In this document: piece by piece, positions 32,464-44,199 of the stretch | How positions within the stretch are numbered: position 1 is the first letter of the stretch | Layout of the letters: the number at the start of each line of letters is the position of its first letter | Assembly: GCA_949130485.1 (NCBI GenBank) | Contig: OX422184.1 | Span: 17,546,324-17,610,323 of the forward strand | Origin: Agelas oroides | Taxonomy: Eukaryota > Porifera > Demospongiae > Agelasida > Agelasidae | Direction of reading: 5' to 3' | Length of the DNA: 64,000 nucleotides | The notes under the pieces: model-generated | The model's input: only the letters and a program-made list of their open reading frames with translations | Told to the model about the DNA's origin: nothing | The model's database searches: none | Made by a program: the position numbers and the translations under genes

Positions 32464-33408
32464 CAGCCTATGGGAACATGGAAAGAGAAACTAACACTGA
32501 AGTGGAAGACATGTAAGACAGCACCCTGCAGAATGTACAAAGGATCAGCCACTGTACATGGTAGGATAGCATACTTCAGACCAGCATTGAGTAGACTAGT
32601 ACATTCATTCAATCCAGCCACAGAGGTGTGGTCTACTCTCCCAGAGTGCCCTAGAGACCATTTCACCCTCACCGTTGTCAATGACCTCGTGACTGCTGTT
32701 GGTGGGGAGCAATCTTCTTGGCTTGGTGATAAAATCACCAACACACTCCTGAGCTTTGTAGCCAGTGAAGGCAGTAGGTGGAAGTGGGTGGAGCACTTCC
32801 AACCCATGCCAACAAAACGTGCGTTCACTGCTGTCGTGTGCAGTGGAAAGGCTTTGGTGGTTGCAGGGGGGAAGGGAGAGGGTTACACTAGACTTACTAT
32901 AGTAGAAGTGATGAACACAGACACTCTGCAGTGGTCAACAGCCAGCAGTCTACCTCACCCTTTCTCTGATGCTACAGCCACAGTCTGTGGGGACAGAGTC
33001 TACCTAGCAGGGGGGTGGGACCAACATGGACACACGAAATCCATCTTCACCTGCTCTCTGAGTGCCCTCCTTCAGGCACAAACAGTGGAAGCAAAGAACA
33101 AGACTACGTCACAAACTAGAAATCCCCCAGTATGGCAAAAAATTCCTGACCTACCAGTGAAGTGTTCCACCTGCATCAAACTAAATGGACAGCTATTAGC
33201 AGTTGGTGGACACGATTCACATGGAAAGAACACGAAAAATATTTTCACTTACAACATAAAGATCAAGTCCTGGGAGATCATCAGCCAAATGCCTACCTCT
33301 CGAAACCTGTGTTTAGTGGCAGTCCTCCCTGGCAACAAACTGATGGTGATGGGAGGCATGACTGGTACCGGAGACACAGATAAAGTAGAAATCGCCACAC
33401 TTCAGTAG
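32464..33408 (+). CDS. kelch-repeat open part of the same gene
   Basis: Downstream of the frameshift the frame encodes the end of the coiled coil and then about 300 residues with five or more kelch-like blades, each with a hydrophobic strand, GG and a later W. It has an internal ATG at 32470, but the in-line coiled coil before it shows it belongs with the kinase part. Confidence 0.65.
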   Translation, partial: QPMGTWKEKLTLKWKTCKTAPCRMYKGSATVHGRIAYFRPALSRLVHSFNPATEVWSTLPECPRDHFTLTVVNDLVTAVGGEQSSWLGDKITNTLLSFVASEGSRWKWVEHFQPMPTKRAFTAVVCSGKALVVAGGKGEGYTRLTIVEVMNTDTLQWSTASSLPHPFSDATATVCGDRVYLAGGWDQHGHTKSIFTCSLSALLQAQTVEAKNKTTSQTRNPPVWQKIPDLPVKCSTCIKLNGQLLAVGGHDSHGKNTKNIFTYNIKIKSWEIISQMPTSRNLCLVAVLPGNKLMVMGGMTGTGDTDKVEIATLQ

Positions 33409-33857
33409 TTTTAACACATTTGAAATTAATATTTTAGTTTTGATTTTGTGATTGTCAGTTGTATAGACCACAACTACATGTAGCTGATTTGTTTTGGAAT
33501 GCGTCTAGCTCCAGCAACAGTTAGAACACTTTGAGGTTGCTATTAATAATGATCACCTCATAATGACATCATGGCTACAAACAGTGAATTGCATGAGCAA
33601 AACATAAGCCACATCATTGAGAACTAATTCATGGCTTGCAGAATCTGGGCATTGGCAATTTCTTGTTAAACCACTGCTAACCCGAGTTATGATCAGTATT
33701 GTCCCTTCAGTGACCACACCAAATGTTATCTGTGACTTCAGTGCAGCTTTTCAGTTGGAGATCAGGCTGGCTATTTGCAAGCTTCTAACTAATGGGGTGA
33801 GCGCAGCTTGCCCCACACTTGTGGTGAAAATGGAAATCAGTCTATATGTTTATAAAC
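33409..33857. other. 3' flank of the kinase-kelch gene
   Basis: Likely 3' UTR and spacer; no further exon recognised. Confidence 0.4.
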
Positions 33858-34545
33858 AAAATAAAAACATTAAAAATGTAAGAAGATGTAGCTGGGGATG
33901 GCATGCCAAAAAATATGCAAACAATGTAGGGATGATCTAATAGTGAAGGTAAATTTACAAAGCATCATCCCTGCAGCGTTTTCACACTAGTTTGCAACTG
34001 TAGTGTAAAATGATGTAGGGATAGGGCTTTGTAAATTTACCTTCACTATTATATCATCCCTAGCTACCTTGTTTGCATAATTTTGGCATGCCATCCCCAC
34101 ATCTTACGTTTTTAATGTTATTTTCTTGTTTCTGTCCTTTTTTGATGTTAATCTCAGTTGCAGTTAGACCTAAGCCTAAGAAGAAAATTTCTTTCAAGTG
34201 TAACCACAACCAGAACTTGAAACGGCATTGACAGTTTAGTAGCGGTTCCAAGCATGTAATAATTATGTGTAACATTGCCAGCTAGACTCTGATGAAGGCC
34301 AACCACTCTCCAGAGCTCCGTACCAAACGTTTTGAAACCAATCTCTTGATTTTCGATCACATGATGACTGACCAGCTGCAGCACAGAAAACCGTGGCTAT
34401 ACTGACAACTGACCATCATAGCTTTACAGTTTACTAAAGCTGTGAGTAGCTCCTTTTCTTAGTGTAGCTATAAGTTGGCAGCTAAATGCAGCGCCTTACA
34501 TATGTGGTGTTCATAAACCTTGCCCACTACTACGGGAAGTGATCG
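33858..34545. repeat. third copy of the core plus arm repeat
   Basis: Matches copy B of the core (33858-34130) and the inner part of the right arm (34131 to about 34545, with GATGTTAATCTCAGTT and CTAAGCCTAAGAAGAA), at lower identity. It stops before the position of the kinase exon 1, which marks the likely outer limit of the mobile part. Confidence 0.7.
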
Positions 34546-34803
34546 TGCCACAAGGGGTGGTCACTCCCACAGGCGCTGTAGTCACAGCAGCGACCGGGGT
34601 CATAAAATTTTGACCATCATTTCGTTGCTTGACCGCTTGACCGCACTGCAAACGGGACCTTGACCGTTTGACCGCCGCACTTGACTACACTCAAAGTTCA
34701 AAGTTCATGTCATGTAGGCCCACCTGGGCATGTACATACAGTGTGAAGAGCTAAACTAAAACTGATGACAAGCTAAGTAATATAAAGAGAACACAATTGA
34801 GAG

Positions 34804-37165
34804 TTAAAACGTATTTAAAAAGCACAAAACATGGCTGTAAAAAGAGGGGTCCATGGTAGTCAAAGAGTCAATCAGAGTGTTCCAGGAGCTGTCACTTTTT
34901 GTGTGTTCAATGATAAAATGCTCGGCCAAGGTTGCCTGACTCAACTCAGGTATGTCACACAGTGGACACTTGTTCGTCGCATGATCTGGGTAGGTAATCA
35001 CTCTCACCAGGTTCTTCATGCTTTTAAAAACTGAGGGGCCATGATCAAGAGCAGCTTCTTCCAACCTACACACTCAGCAATTTTGTGGAGTTACTGGTAG
35101 TTTGAAACTTAGGCCAGTAACAACGTTTGGTCTTTCTTGATGATGTGCTCTTGTGCCTTTCTAATTATGTCCAAGCCATCAGCGCGGTCCTCAGCACTCA
35201 ATATCTGTGATGTGAAAGTTGACTTGTACCTCTCCTCCAGCTTTCTGCATTCCCTCACCAGACTTAGTGCCTCCACGTCATCAACCATGGCAGAGAATGC
35301 GCGATAGCATATGCTTTCCTCATTTGTCATGACCCTGTTCTGAAATCTTAACTTCCTGATGTACACATACAGTGCAGGGAATTCCAGCCGAGTGCTACAC
35401 TAGCAGTTGTGTTGGAGTACAGTTAGGGAGTTGAATGATCTTTTGGCTAACTCTCCTTGGAAGCATTCAAAGCATTCTGATGGATTCAGCCGACATGACC
35501 CAATTTTCAGCTCCATAGAGGAGAATGGGTAGAATGCACATCTCCACTATCGAACAGGATGATATGGGGCTCAACTTGACTTGAAAGGCATAATGAAAGA
35601 AGGCCTTCCTGGCTCTTTGGATACGATCCTGAATCATAGATGAGGAGGACAAGTCCTGCCTCCACCGATACCCAAGGCATGTTGCTTCACAGCCCACAGA
35701 GAGACTATTTCCACCTACATCCAGGTTTTCTCCATTAGCTCTGGTGAATGATTTCTTGAAGACTATGATTTCACACTTCAAGGCATTCAGCCTCAAGAAG
35801 TTTTCATCTGCAAAGCTCTGTAGAGATCTGTGCCTCTAATGATGATGCATTGGCAGCCAGTGTGCAAATATCATTGGCATGTAAGAAACCACCTGCATAC
35901 ATGTTGTTGACTGAGGCACTGATAGAGAGTGACTGGAGTTGTCTTAAAAGAGGGTCCATAACCAATAAGAACAGAGCTGGTGACAGGATGGACCCCTGTT
36001 GCACACCACGACTGAGGGCAAAGGATGGAGATACATGCTGTCCCAGGTGTACAGAGCTTTGACAGTTTGCATACCAGCTGCACAGTATGCGCCATGTTTT
36101 CGAGTTCACGCCAACATCAAACAGCCTCTTCAGGAGAACAGGAAACTCGACTGAGTCAAACGCTTCTGCAGGTCGTAGAGGCACATGTACACCTTACTCC
36201 CTCCTTGGAGATATCGACTGACCACCTCCTGGGTGGCAAAAATTGCATCAAAACATGATACTCTTTTTCTATAAGCTGATTGATTTGGGTGTGGCAGGCC
36301 AGCTTCCATAAACAGTGGTTCTAATCTATCAAGAATCAGAGATTCAAGCACCTTTGAGATGACTGAATTGAGAGTGATAGCTACCCCTGTAGCCGTTTAC
36401 ATCAAGAGGATCATTGCCTCCACCTTTGTAAATGGGGATGGTAATTCCCTGTTTGAGACACAGCTCCACATTAATTACTGAGTTCAAGATTCCCGTTAGC
36501 CACTTGATGATTGATTGTCCTCCGTACTTGAGATGTTCAGCTGTGAGGTCATCTGGTCCAGCCGATTTCTTCGGTTTCACAGCATGCCCAACCTCCTCAA
36601 TTGTGAATGGAACATCAAGAAAACTTCCTCCTTCTGAAAGGATTTGGAGAGCAAAGATGTTAACTGTTTCATTACTTCCTCCAGTGTAGGGATTTGTTTC
36701 CACCTGTGATTTGGCAAGGTTCTGGAAGTGCTGAGTCCACACTTCTAGGAGTTGTGATGGATCAGAGACAAGGGCACCATTTACACGTAAATGTGTACAC
36801 TGAGATTTCCCATGTTTCAGAAGCAGAGGTGTGCATTTGTGATTTTCACGTCTCTGTATGCGCCTCTCCTCCATAACAGCACAGAACTTTATCTGGTACC
36901 AGACCTATAGGGAGTCTTCCTTCTGCACACCATGCTCTCCATGCCTCCTTACTCTTTGCACATAGTTGGGGTGGAGTTCTATCCCCCAGTGTATTTACAG
37001 ATCTTACTCGGTCTCAGTTGTGGTAGGGTTTTCAACCATGCAACATGCCATCAATATGCTCGATGTTGCTAGAGGTTCTGAGGATGTATACAGATTAACT
37101 CTGTCAGATACTTCCTTCTGGAAGTCGAGCAAGGCCCCTGAGTGTCCTGCCTTGGCCCAGTCAAT
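34804..37165 (-). pseudogene. decayed non-LTR (LINE-type) retrotransposon
   Basis: Read on the minus strand, the pieces follow LINE pol order across several frame breaks: a segment with KKSAGPDDLTAEHLKYGG and ITIPIYKGGG (reverse transcriptase blocks), NQSAYRK..., AFDSVEFPVLLKRLF, SRGVQQGSILSPALFLLVMD, then an altered catalytic box (HANDICTLA where an A-D-D signature is expected), LKCEIIVF, thumb-like sequence, and a C-terminal zinc segment CPLCDIPELSQATLAEHF. No endonuclease domain is seen, so it is 5'-truncated, ending where a fragment of the CAAGACTT repeat begins. Frameshifts and the lost catalytic Asp show it is dead. Confidence 0.8.
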
Positions 37166-37225
37166 TCTAATCCAACAAGACTTAAAAAACATTAAAAATT
37201 AAAAAATAAAGATGTAGGTATGGCA
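37166..37225. repeat. fragment of the core repeat end
   Basis: AACAAGACTTAAAAAACATT and GGCATGCCAAAAAGTA match the start of copies A and B; truncated after about 60 bases and followed by a stray MITE end (CTGGGTACGAGGCTA). Confidence 0.65.
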
Positions 37226-37700
37226 TGCCAAAAAGTAAATGGCCTGGGTACGAGGCTAGGTGGGTGGTTAAGAGCCAGACCATCCTTGGGTCTGGTTTTG
37301 CCAGATATGCCAGACTAAGTCGGGGGAGAGAGTTTTGGGGTCATTACCTGTTATGTTAATGACACTGTGGCACTATAGGAACCCTCCACCTCCTGGTGTC
37401 TCTGCTGTTGCAGTAGCAGCTGCTGGGTGCACTCTAGTCCCTAATTTTTAGCCCCAACCCTGCCGTACACGTGTCTAATGCTTATGACGTCATGCAAATT
37501 ATGCAAGGTCAGCAACGGGAGGGGCTGCATGCTGCAGGCAAACTTAGCCAACCCTGCTAGAATAGCACCTGAACATGCAGTTAGTCAAGTGTACCTTGCG
37601 AGACTACACATACAGTATGGTCCTGCAGACCAGAGACTAGAGTTAAAATGTTATCTGTCATTTTGTTGTATTTACTGGCGCGAAGTCGTGCAGTGTTGCC

Positions 37701-37732
37701 TAGCCTCGTTCCCAGGCCTGGGAACAAGGCTA
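37701..37732. mobile_element. 32-bp palindrome, minimal Mutator-like MITE
   Basis: TAGCCTCGTTCCCAGG and its complement with no interior. No flanking duplication found. Confidence 0.55.
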
Positions 37733-37855
37733 ATTAGTCAGATATCCCATTCCAGAGACCAGACCCCAGTATAAGAACTTCGTGCTGTCAAGTTGACTGA
37801 CACTTGGCTCAAGTTTTTCAACCTGCACGTCGATTGTGGTGTTCTGGTTTCATAG

Positions 37856-38145
37856 AATGCACGGTGTAGTCCTAACGGCGTGTGTCGCAGATCTGTTCTC
37901 TTTCGTCCGCTGAGATCCGTAAGTTTTTTTTTTGGTTCTACAAATGTATGTCGGACTCAGGGACTAGATAAATCCGCGTACCTGCTTACTGGTCTGTTGT
38001 GACTGTTTGCTACGTCTGTTTGCTATGTCTGTTGTCTGTTACTATGTGTTTTGCGTTTTCTTAGGCAAATCCTGTGGCTGACCAAAGAATGCGCGATTTG
38101 CCGGATTCATTGGGATTGGTCAGCCGAATAAAGAAACGGCAATAA
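37856..38145 (+). CDS. possible two-exon gene end
   Basis: Exon 37856-37918 lies between GTTTCATAG and a strong GTAAGT donor; exon 38065-38145 follows a strong TTTTCTTAG acceptor and stays in phase 0 to a stop, encoding ANPVADQRMRDLPDSLG and a basic tail. Surrounding sequence is richer in CpG than its neighbours, which suggests a promoter. Protein not recognised; could be chance. Confidence 0.3.
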
Positions 38146-39856
38146 CGGTACTTTTAAAACAGAAGTAGGCTTGCGTACTTGCGTCCAAGGCCTACTACCG
38201 CAGCGCGTCAGAGACCCGAAAGAAGTTGTACGCATAGCTGCATGAATGGTTCTTTCGATGTTGCCCATGGAGTGCACTGCTAGCACAGGGATGTTGGTCG
38301 CTTTACGCTAATATAGTGTCGCATTTCAACAGTCTTCTGACAGATGCGCGTGTTTTATGTGTCGTGTGCTTTTTCCAGACTCGTTGACTGAAACAGGAAA
38401 TAAATCAGTATTTGTGTTGGTTGTACTGGCTCCTAATTCATGACGCGGCTATATTTTGGAGTAGTGAGTATAAGTTCGGTTTTACTCAACTCACCTGTTA
38501 TTTCAAAATCCTAACTACTGTATTGGCATTAGTGGAATACATGCTTGTACTGATTTGTTTCACTTTGCATGCCTTCAATTGCAATCGTTGCCTGACTAAT
38601 TTTGGACATAAGCAAGCTGGGTGAGCCATTTGTTGCTTGCAGTTAGCTTGTTGTCTAGGTCTGCTTGACGACTCACACCAGCTAACTTGGGGAACATGTA
38701 TGGTCACGTGGCAGTTTACTAGCCATTATGAACGTTCAGGAAAGTATGTGACCACCCACCTTTTGAGAGCAAGCTATTTCTTCTCATTTGCCAATTCCAT
38801 GTCAATGAGAGCGAGCCTTTTCTTTTTGATAGCCAGCATCACTGCTAGTGTAACGGCTGGATAGTACGTTTTATTTTATACAAAAATTCAGCTGTCCATA
38901 ACTCAGGGTAAATTCGATTTCCTCTGTACCTATTCTCCTACACGTGGAGTTAACCTGCTCATATCTTTGTTAGCTAAAATAGTATAAAATTTTCCAAGCA
39001 GAGTAGGTTAGGACAGGATAAGATAAGATTTCATTGTCAATGGGGGGAATTAGATTGATTAATAGCAGCTTTAATTTTATGACGAGTTTTGGCTGTAACT
39101 CAACATTTTTAGGTTGCCTGACAAAAGTTGCAAGCAATCTCCATTCTCTTATGTGTATCCCAGTCAACTATATTTTTGTTATGCACTGAGTTGGTGGTAA
39201 CTTGACTCCCTCAGGTCACCTGCTAGCTGTGGTGTTCTGTTCCAGTTTGGTGGCGACAGTGGGAGGCCCTCTTGTTTGTCATCTGTCAAATCAAATTAAG
39301 GTGAGTCTCACCTCCCCTTCCCACCATTGGAGGGTGGGGTGTTGTTGACTTTCCCAGACTTGGTCACACCTTACATGTTTAAGACCTCCCTGTCAAATTG
39401 ATCAGCATCTTCTACAGTTGGTTTTGTGGCCAGGTGTCTATTCACTAGGTAACCGTGGCAATGCTAGCCACCGTCACTAATCAAGGCTCTTCTTTTTAGA
39501 TTTTTTGTGACCACAGTGTGCTGGATCTGTGTCCTAGGCCCAGCTTACTTCAAATGAAGTTGTTCTCCCCCTTTCTCAGCTGCACCCCAGTGCAGTGAAG
39601 GCAATGTGCTACTTTACAGATTGAGTTCATATGGACCGTCACTAAAAACAATGTTACCTTTCGTGACGAAGTGCATAGCGACAGCTGTTACTAGGTATGT
39701 ATGTCCAGTTATACTCTGATTGGCAGGTTATTTCTTGTTCAACTAGAGTAGTATACTGCAGTTCATTGTCTCTCATGAGTTACATATATCCTTAGCAACC
39801 ATCCTGAATACTTTTTTTGCATGTGATTGAAGTAGCTGCACCAGCTATTATCCAAC
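38146..39856. other. no gene recognised
   Basis: Short open frames on both strands, no motif or convincing splice chain. Contains repeated phrases such as GTCACACC..TTGTC shared with 41.8-42.2 kb. Confidence 0.35.
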
Positions 39857-39864
39857 CGTTACAC

Positions 39865-40374
39865 TAGTGTTGCACCAGCAGATATCAGCTGATACTGATC
39901 TGATATTTTCAACCTGGATGCTTTGTGGTGAGTTCAAGCAATGGAAATTGTTTTGTGGCTTCTCACTTGGCAATGTTTGCCAAGGACTGATGGTAATCTC
40001 ACTCTTCTAAGACTAGTATTTAACAGCGAACGAAGTACTAAGCTACAATTTCGGCAGAAACTGGTTGCTAGTGATTGAACTGTACAAGTGTGAAAGTCTT
40101 GGTATTACGCTTACCTTGAGTAACGCTCCCTCTGTAAGTTACTGTGGACTCTTCCTCTCTGGTAGCAAGGCAAGTAGCACCAGCCAAGACAGCTTTGCAA
40201 AGGCCGTGACTTGCACAAGTACAGCGTTCAAATTGCTAGCACGTGGCTCTGCAGTGCACATGTGTCATTTATCAGTCGCGTTATCAGTAGAGTTTGCCGA
40301 TGCCGATACTGCCCAGAAAGCACATATCGGCCGGCCCGATACCGATAACTGATCCAATAATCGGTGCACCACTA
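39865..40374. mobile_element. hAT-like MITE, 8-bp target duplication
   Basis: The ends TAGTGTTGCACC and GGTGCACCACTA are inverted with mismatches, followed by ATCGG/CCGAT-rich subterminal repeats. Both flanks are CGTTACAC (39857-39864, 40375-40382), an 8-bp duplication typical of hAT elements. No transposase; the frame at 40065-40352 is probably incidental. Confidence 0.8.
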
Positions 40375-40492
40375 CGTTACACTGGTGAATTTTCTTAGTT
40401 CATGCAGTTTCATTTGAAATCTCTCACGTAAAGTTTTCAATTGTTTTTGGTTTCTCGTTCTGAAAAAGACAGTAAATTTGGTTGGCCTGTGT

Positions 40493-41101
40493 TTAACCCT
40501 TTAACCCCGATGCGCATGCGCAGAAATTGATCGCGTGGTTACGAGAGAAGCTAATAAAAAATGGCGATTTTGTGTAGTGTTGATTCATTGCGTTATATCT
40601 TGTAAAATAGCTGAGTTCAGGCAATGATAGTTAGGCTTAGCTTAGTTGAAAACAAACCTGCTTTTTACTCAGAACGTAGTCAGAAGACCTGCTAGTAAAG
40701 TCCGAAGAAGCTACAACGGTGGAAATGTAGGTACCCGCTGTGAACCTGAAAATGACCGATAATACGCGGCAAAAGTTGGTAGACAGTTTCAGCGAAGGTA
40801 CGTTTCAACTGTCTCTGATACGATTAGATAGTATATAGACGATAGAACAAGTAGCGTGTGGATATAAGCTGTACTGTGGCTAACTACGATTGGCAGGCAA
40901 ATTTCGAATGCGATTTTGAGGGGAAGTCCCTGTATGACACCGCAGCTAATTATGCTTTGATTGACTTCCTGTTACACGTAATAACTAACTCCAAGTCCAA
41001 AAAGGTGCTGCGATCACGATAAATAGTGGAAGCGAAGTGCGGGCGCATTTGGCCGCTATCGGGTGTAACGGACAAGAAATTTCACGTGCGCAATGGGTTA
41101 A
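40493..41101. mobile_element. piggyBac-like MITE
   Basis: TTAA at both ends, with TTAACCCTTTAACCC at the left and GGGTTAA at the right; contains GCGCATGCGC and AAAAATGGCGATTTTGT. The same family as 62305-62930. Confidence 0.7.
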
Positions 41102-41158
41102 AGTTTCCAATTCAGCAGAACAGTAAAAAAAATCCTCTCTCTTCACTCTAGCTAACAT

Positions 41159-41680
41159 TAGCCTCGTCCCCAGGCTCTCTCCTCAAAAACGGGGGGAAGA
41201 GAGAGCCTGGTAACATTCGCGAGAAAAGCTGTCGACTTCCGGCGCGTCATCATTCATGTGATCAACGTAGGACACTCCCACTTTAGTAATAATTGTCATG
41301 TGATTTAATAAGCTGCCATGCAATATCGGTACTATGCCTGGTAGCGGCGCAAGCTATTTACAATTTTGCTTCTCGTCTTCGAGGCATCCGCAGCTCTGTT
41401 GAGTTCCGTGACGTGCTTTGTACATGTAAAAACTTGCGCCCCTTCCGCACATCCGGAAACTGTTTTTCAGCAACCTTCGAGGTGTAGTCTACGCTTATAA
41501 GTTCATTTTTGAGTTGACAATTTTTGCTGAGTGGACAAAATGTCACGTGTACACGTGGTTTCGTTCTGCAATCTGATTGGTACCGCCAGAGCAAGGCGCC
41601 GGAAGTCAACAACTTTTCCCGCGGATGTTACCAGGCTCTCCTCCCCCCGTTTTTGAGGAGAGAGCCTGGGGAGGAGGCTA
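41159..41680. mobile_element. Mutator-like element, 522 bp, perfect 9-bp target duplication
   Basis: The terminal repeats (TAGCCTCGTCCCCAGGCTCT) are about 55 bp; flanks are AGCTAACAT on both sides. The interior has overlapping open frames on both strands (41293-41487 plus; 41358-41612 minus) of protein-like composition but unknown identity. Confidence 0.85.
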
Positions 41681-41832
41681 AGCTAACATTAGCTTTGCTA
41701 GCACACATGGAAACCTCCTCTCTTTGGAATTTCTGTTGTTTAATTTCCTTATCATATCTGAGTCACACCCTTAGCTTGTCTAGAGCCACCTTGTCAGCCT
41801 AGCTAATCTGCAGACTTGTGTTCATGACTGGA

Positions 41833-41906
41833 TTAGGCCAGCCTTGTGATTAGTTTGTTATTTGTCAATTAGGCCAGCCTTGTGATTAGTTTGTTATTTG
41901 TCAATT
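41833..41906. repeat. perfect tandem duplication, 36-bp unit
   Basis: Two copies of TTAGGCCAGCCTTGTGATTA... in direct orientation with no differences, so recent. Confidence 0.9.
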
Positions 41907-42199
41907 AACGTAAGAATCTACTATTTTTCACAGCATTTTCACAACTGAGCCCTCTTAGCAATGAAGGCATACAATACACATCATGGAACATGTCACAGAG
42001 AGCATTGCAAGACCATATTCTATGTGATGGAGCATGCAGTGGACAGGGAATCCAAGAATCTAGAAGGTATGCACAGTTGAGCTCTGCTAAATCTAACTTT
42101 TGCAATCTTTCTGGCTATAAAACATTGTCTCCAATGGGATATAGTCCCTCCTTCATTTCCCCAGACAAGGTCACACCCTTGTCTAGGACCACCTCATCT

Positions 42200-42856
42200 A
42201 TACTGGCAAGTCTTTTTTGAGTGTTTTTGTGGCCACTAGGTTTATTAGCTTTGCTTGGCAATGGTATCCATGGCAATGATGTTCTGCTACTTGTAGTGTG
42301 AAAAGGGTCTGGTTACAGCAGATTGTAGAAGTATTGCAACAAGCAAGCTGAACAGTGAAAGACCAGGCATGAATCTGATTATCGTTCATACACAGTAAAT
42401 CAATTGTGGTTTTCCACTGTCATCTGCTTGTATGCTTGTTGTAAGACTTGCATGTATTTGTTTGATGTCACACCTCAGAGGAGATAGGGCACAAATCTTG
42501 GAGCTGGTCAATGAGAGCTTGCTGGTAGTTCTGTTATGATCTCAGCCTGCCACACAGAAGCTGATCCCAGCCTGTTCCCCAGGCAAAACTCAACAGGATC
42601 GCACAAATGGCTTCGAACAAGTAGAAATAGATTACTAGCCGCTTATCAACCATTTAGATAAACTAGTCCAGCCTATTTACACCCTATCTACACAAATCAA
42701 GCCACTGTTCGACATGAATAATGCTGACAATATGACAACTTCCGGGTTAATAAACTGTCATGACGTCCTTCCGCATTCAAAGGGTTAAACGTTCACCTGA
42801 TTCCCCCCTCCCCCCTCCCCCCTCCCTTGTGATGTGTTTGCAGGCTACTTTTCGCC
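42200..42856. other. no gene recognised
   Basis: Noncoding-looking spacer; a piggyBac-like end (AAAGGGTTAA) occurs near 42778. Confidence 0.35.
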
Positions 42857-43187
42857 TAGTCTTGTTCCCAGACCCTCAGCAAGAACCCCAGTAAGCAGGG
42901 AGGAGGGTCTGTTATGAACAGGGTACAAATTTTTGAGCTTGGATGAATTTTGGAGATAACAATCTCATTGGCCAATTGTATGTACTGGGCTTCCTGACCA
43001 CAAGTACTCATCACACTTTACAGACCTACTTCTCACACTTCCAATTTACTGAAGCCCAGCAGCCACTTCAAAGGCTAACTTTAGCGAGATTCAATATCAA
43101 TTAATGCTAGCCTATGGTGGGGTTATGTACAAAATTCTGGTGTGTGTGTTGTGCGTGTGCCGTACCACAGGTCTGGGAAGGAGACTA
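42857..43187. mobile_element. Mutator-like element, 331 bp
   Basis: Ends TAGTCTTGTTCCCAGACC and GGTCTGGGAAGGAGACTA; flanks CTTTTCGCC and CCTTTAGCC match at 7 of 9. Confidence 0.7.
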
Positions 43188-43999
43188 CCTTTAGCCAGCT
43201 CCAAGATTTGATCTCGTGTACCTTATGTATGAGAGCGTGCAGTGTCCAACCATTCTTTTTCCTCTGTAACATGTGACATCAAACATGTCCGTATCCATGA
43301 ACAGTGACACTCTGCTACTATAGCAGCCTCAGGTTTTTAAGCCTTGCAAAGCCTCATTTAAGCCTCCAGCACTATGTTTGCAGTGAAGTTTGGCACTGTA
43401 GTGACAATGGTTTCTGACACCCGGTGCTATTTTTTAAAGACACATACTGTAGTACTCATGGTCGCACACAACACACAGCAACTCGCTCACCGCTTGTTGC
43501 TTAGCGTGATCTCATGAACTTGTGTATGCCTCACTTGATAATTTTGTTATCAGAGATGTCTTTTGGTGTGTTAGCAGGGCAAGAAATCCACTCGTCTGAA
43601 GTGGGACAAGCTGTGAAAATGTGTCTGAATGAGACACACTTGCTATCTAATCTAGTTCAATCCCTGCTTCAGTTGCTTCAATTTCTTCTACAACAATACA
43701 TCTTATTGTGTTGAGCATGCTTCAGTGATTAGTAGGTGTGTGATAGCTAGATTGGGCAAAAATGAGAATTGACATATTGGACTGGTTTATGTCCAGAAAG
43801 AAGCAAGTCTTGAAAGCCATTGAAACTGTATGCTTTGCTCTCTCTCTAGTTGAGTGCATATGGCTAAGAGTTTGCTCCCCTTTTTGCCCCTCCCCTCCTC
43901 CTCCTCTCACTCCAGCTACACTCTACCATGGCTCTACTGACTTCACTTGACTCATTTTTTTTTGCCATGGTGATAGTGGACTGAACTACACTCACTGAG

Positions 44000-44083
44000 G
44001 AAGAACGACAAGCCGACCATCAGCAAACGGATCCTGCAGTGCCACCATCTCCATCAACCATCACTTGCTTAGAAGAGAGTGAG
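44000..44083 (+). CDS. possible exon before the 41-bp minisatellite
   Basis: Open in one frame (EERQADHQQTDPAVPPSP then STITCLEESE) and ended by a good GAG|GTGAGT donor. The acceptor is poor. If real, the minisatellite that starts about 120 bases later is intronic. Confidence 0.3.
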
Positions 44084-44199
44084 GTGAGTCGTACATTTGA
44101 GAGGACTTCAACGCAAGAAATGTTGTTTTCTTCAAGCTTACAACATATCCTAGCTGTACAAAATATGGGTCAAGTCTACAGAGTCATATTTTGAAACTG

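Larger units (their letters stand above)
30762..33408 (+). pseudogene. kinase - coiled coil - kelch gene, broken
   Basis: Exon 1 (30762-30827) encodes a 22-residue leader; the intron ends at GATATAG and exon 2 (31143 on) continues in phase. Numbering from the ATG at 31152: Gly-loop GTGSYGAV (23-30), Lys43, HRDLSSNN (146-153, Ser replacing the usual Lys after HRDL), DFG (167-169), SPE (195-197): a tyrosine kinase-like (TKL-type) kinase. A Gln/Glu-rich coiled coil follows. A TGA at 32193-32195 (one transition from CGA) and a 4-bp CTAG duplication near 32356-32363 break the frame; after them the coiled coil resumes and runs into kelch-type repeats (VTAVGG, LVVAGGKG, VYLAGGWD, LLAVGGHD, LMVMGG) to the stop at 33408. 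The known role of kelch propellers is protein binding. Two lesions in an otherwise clean reading suggest a young pseudogene, or an assembly or allele effect. Confidence 0.8.

Noticed and set aside
32436..32828. Minus-strand frame under the kelch region
   Set aside because: Shadow of the kelch-coding frame.
31152..33408. Two separate genes (kinase, then kelch)
   Set aside because: The coiled coil runs continuously across the two lesions and the second half has no promoter or splice signal of its own; one broken gene fits better.
40065..40352. 95-residue frame
   Set aside because: Wholly inside the hAT-like MITE; no transposase motif.
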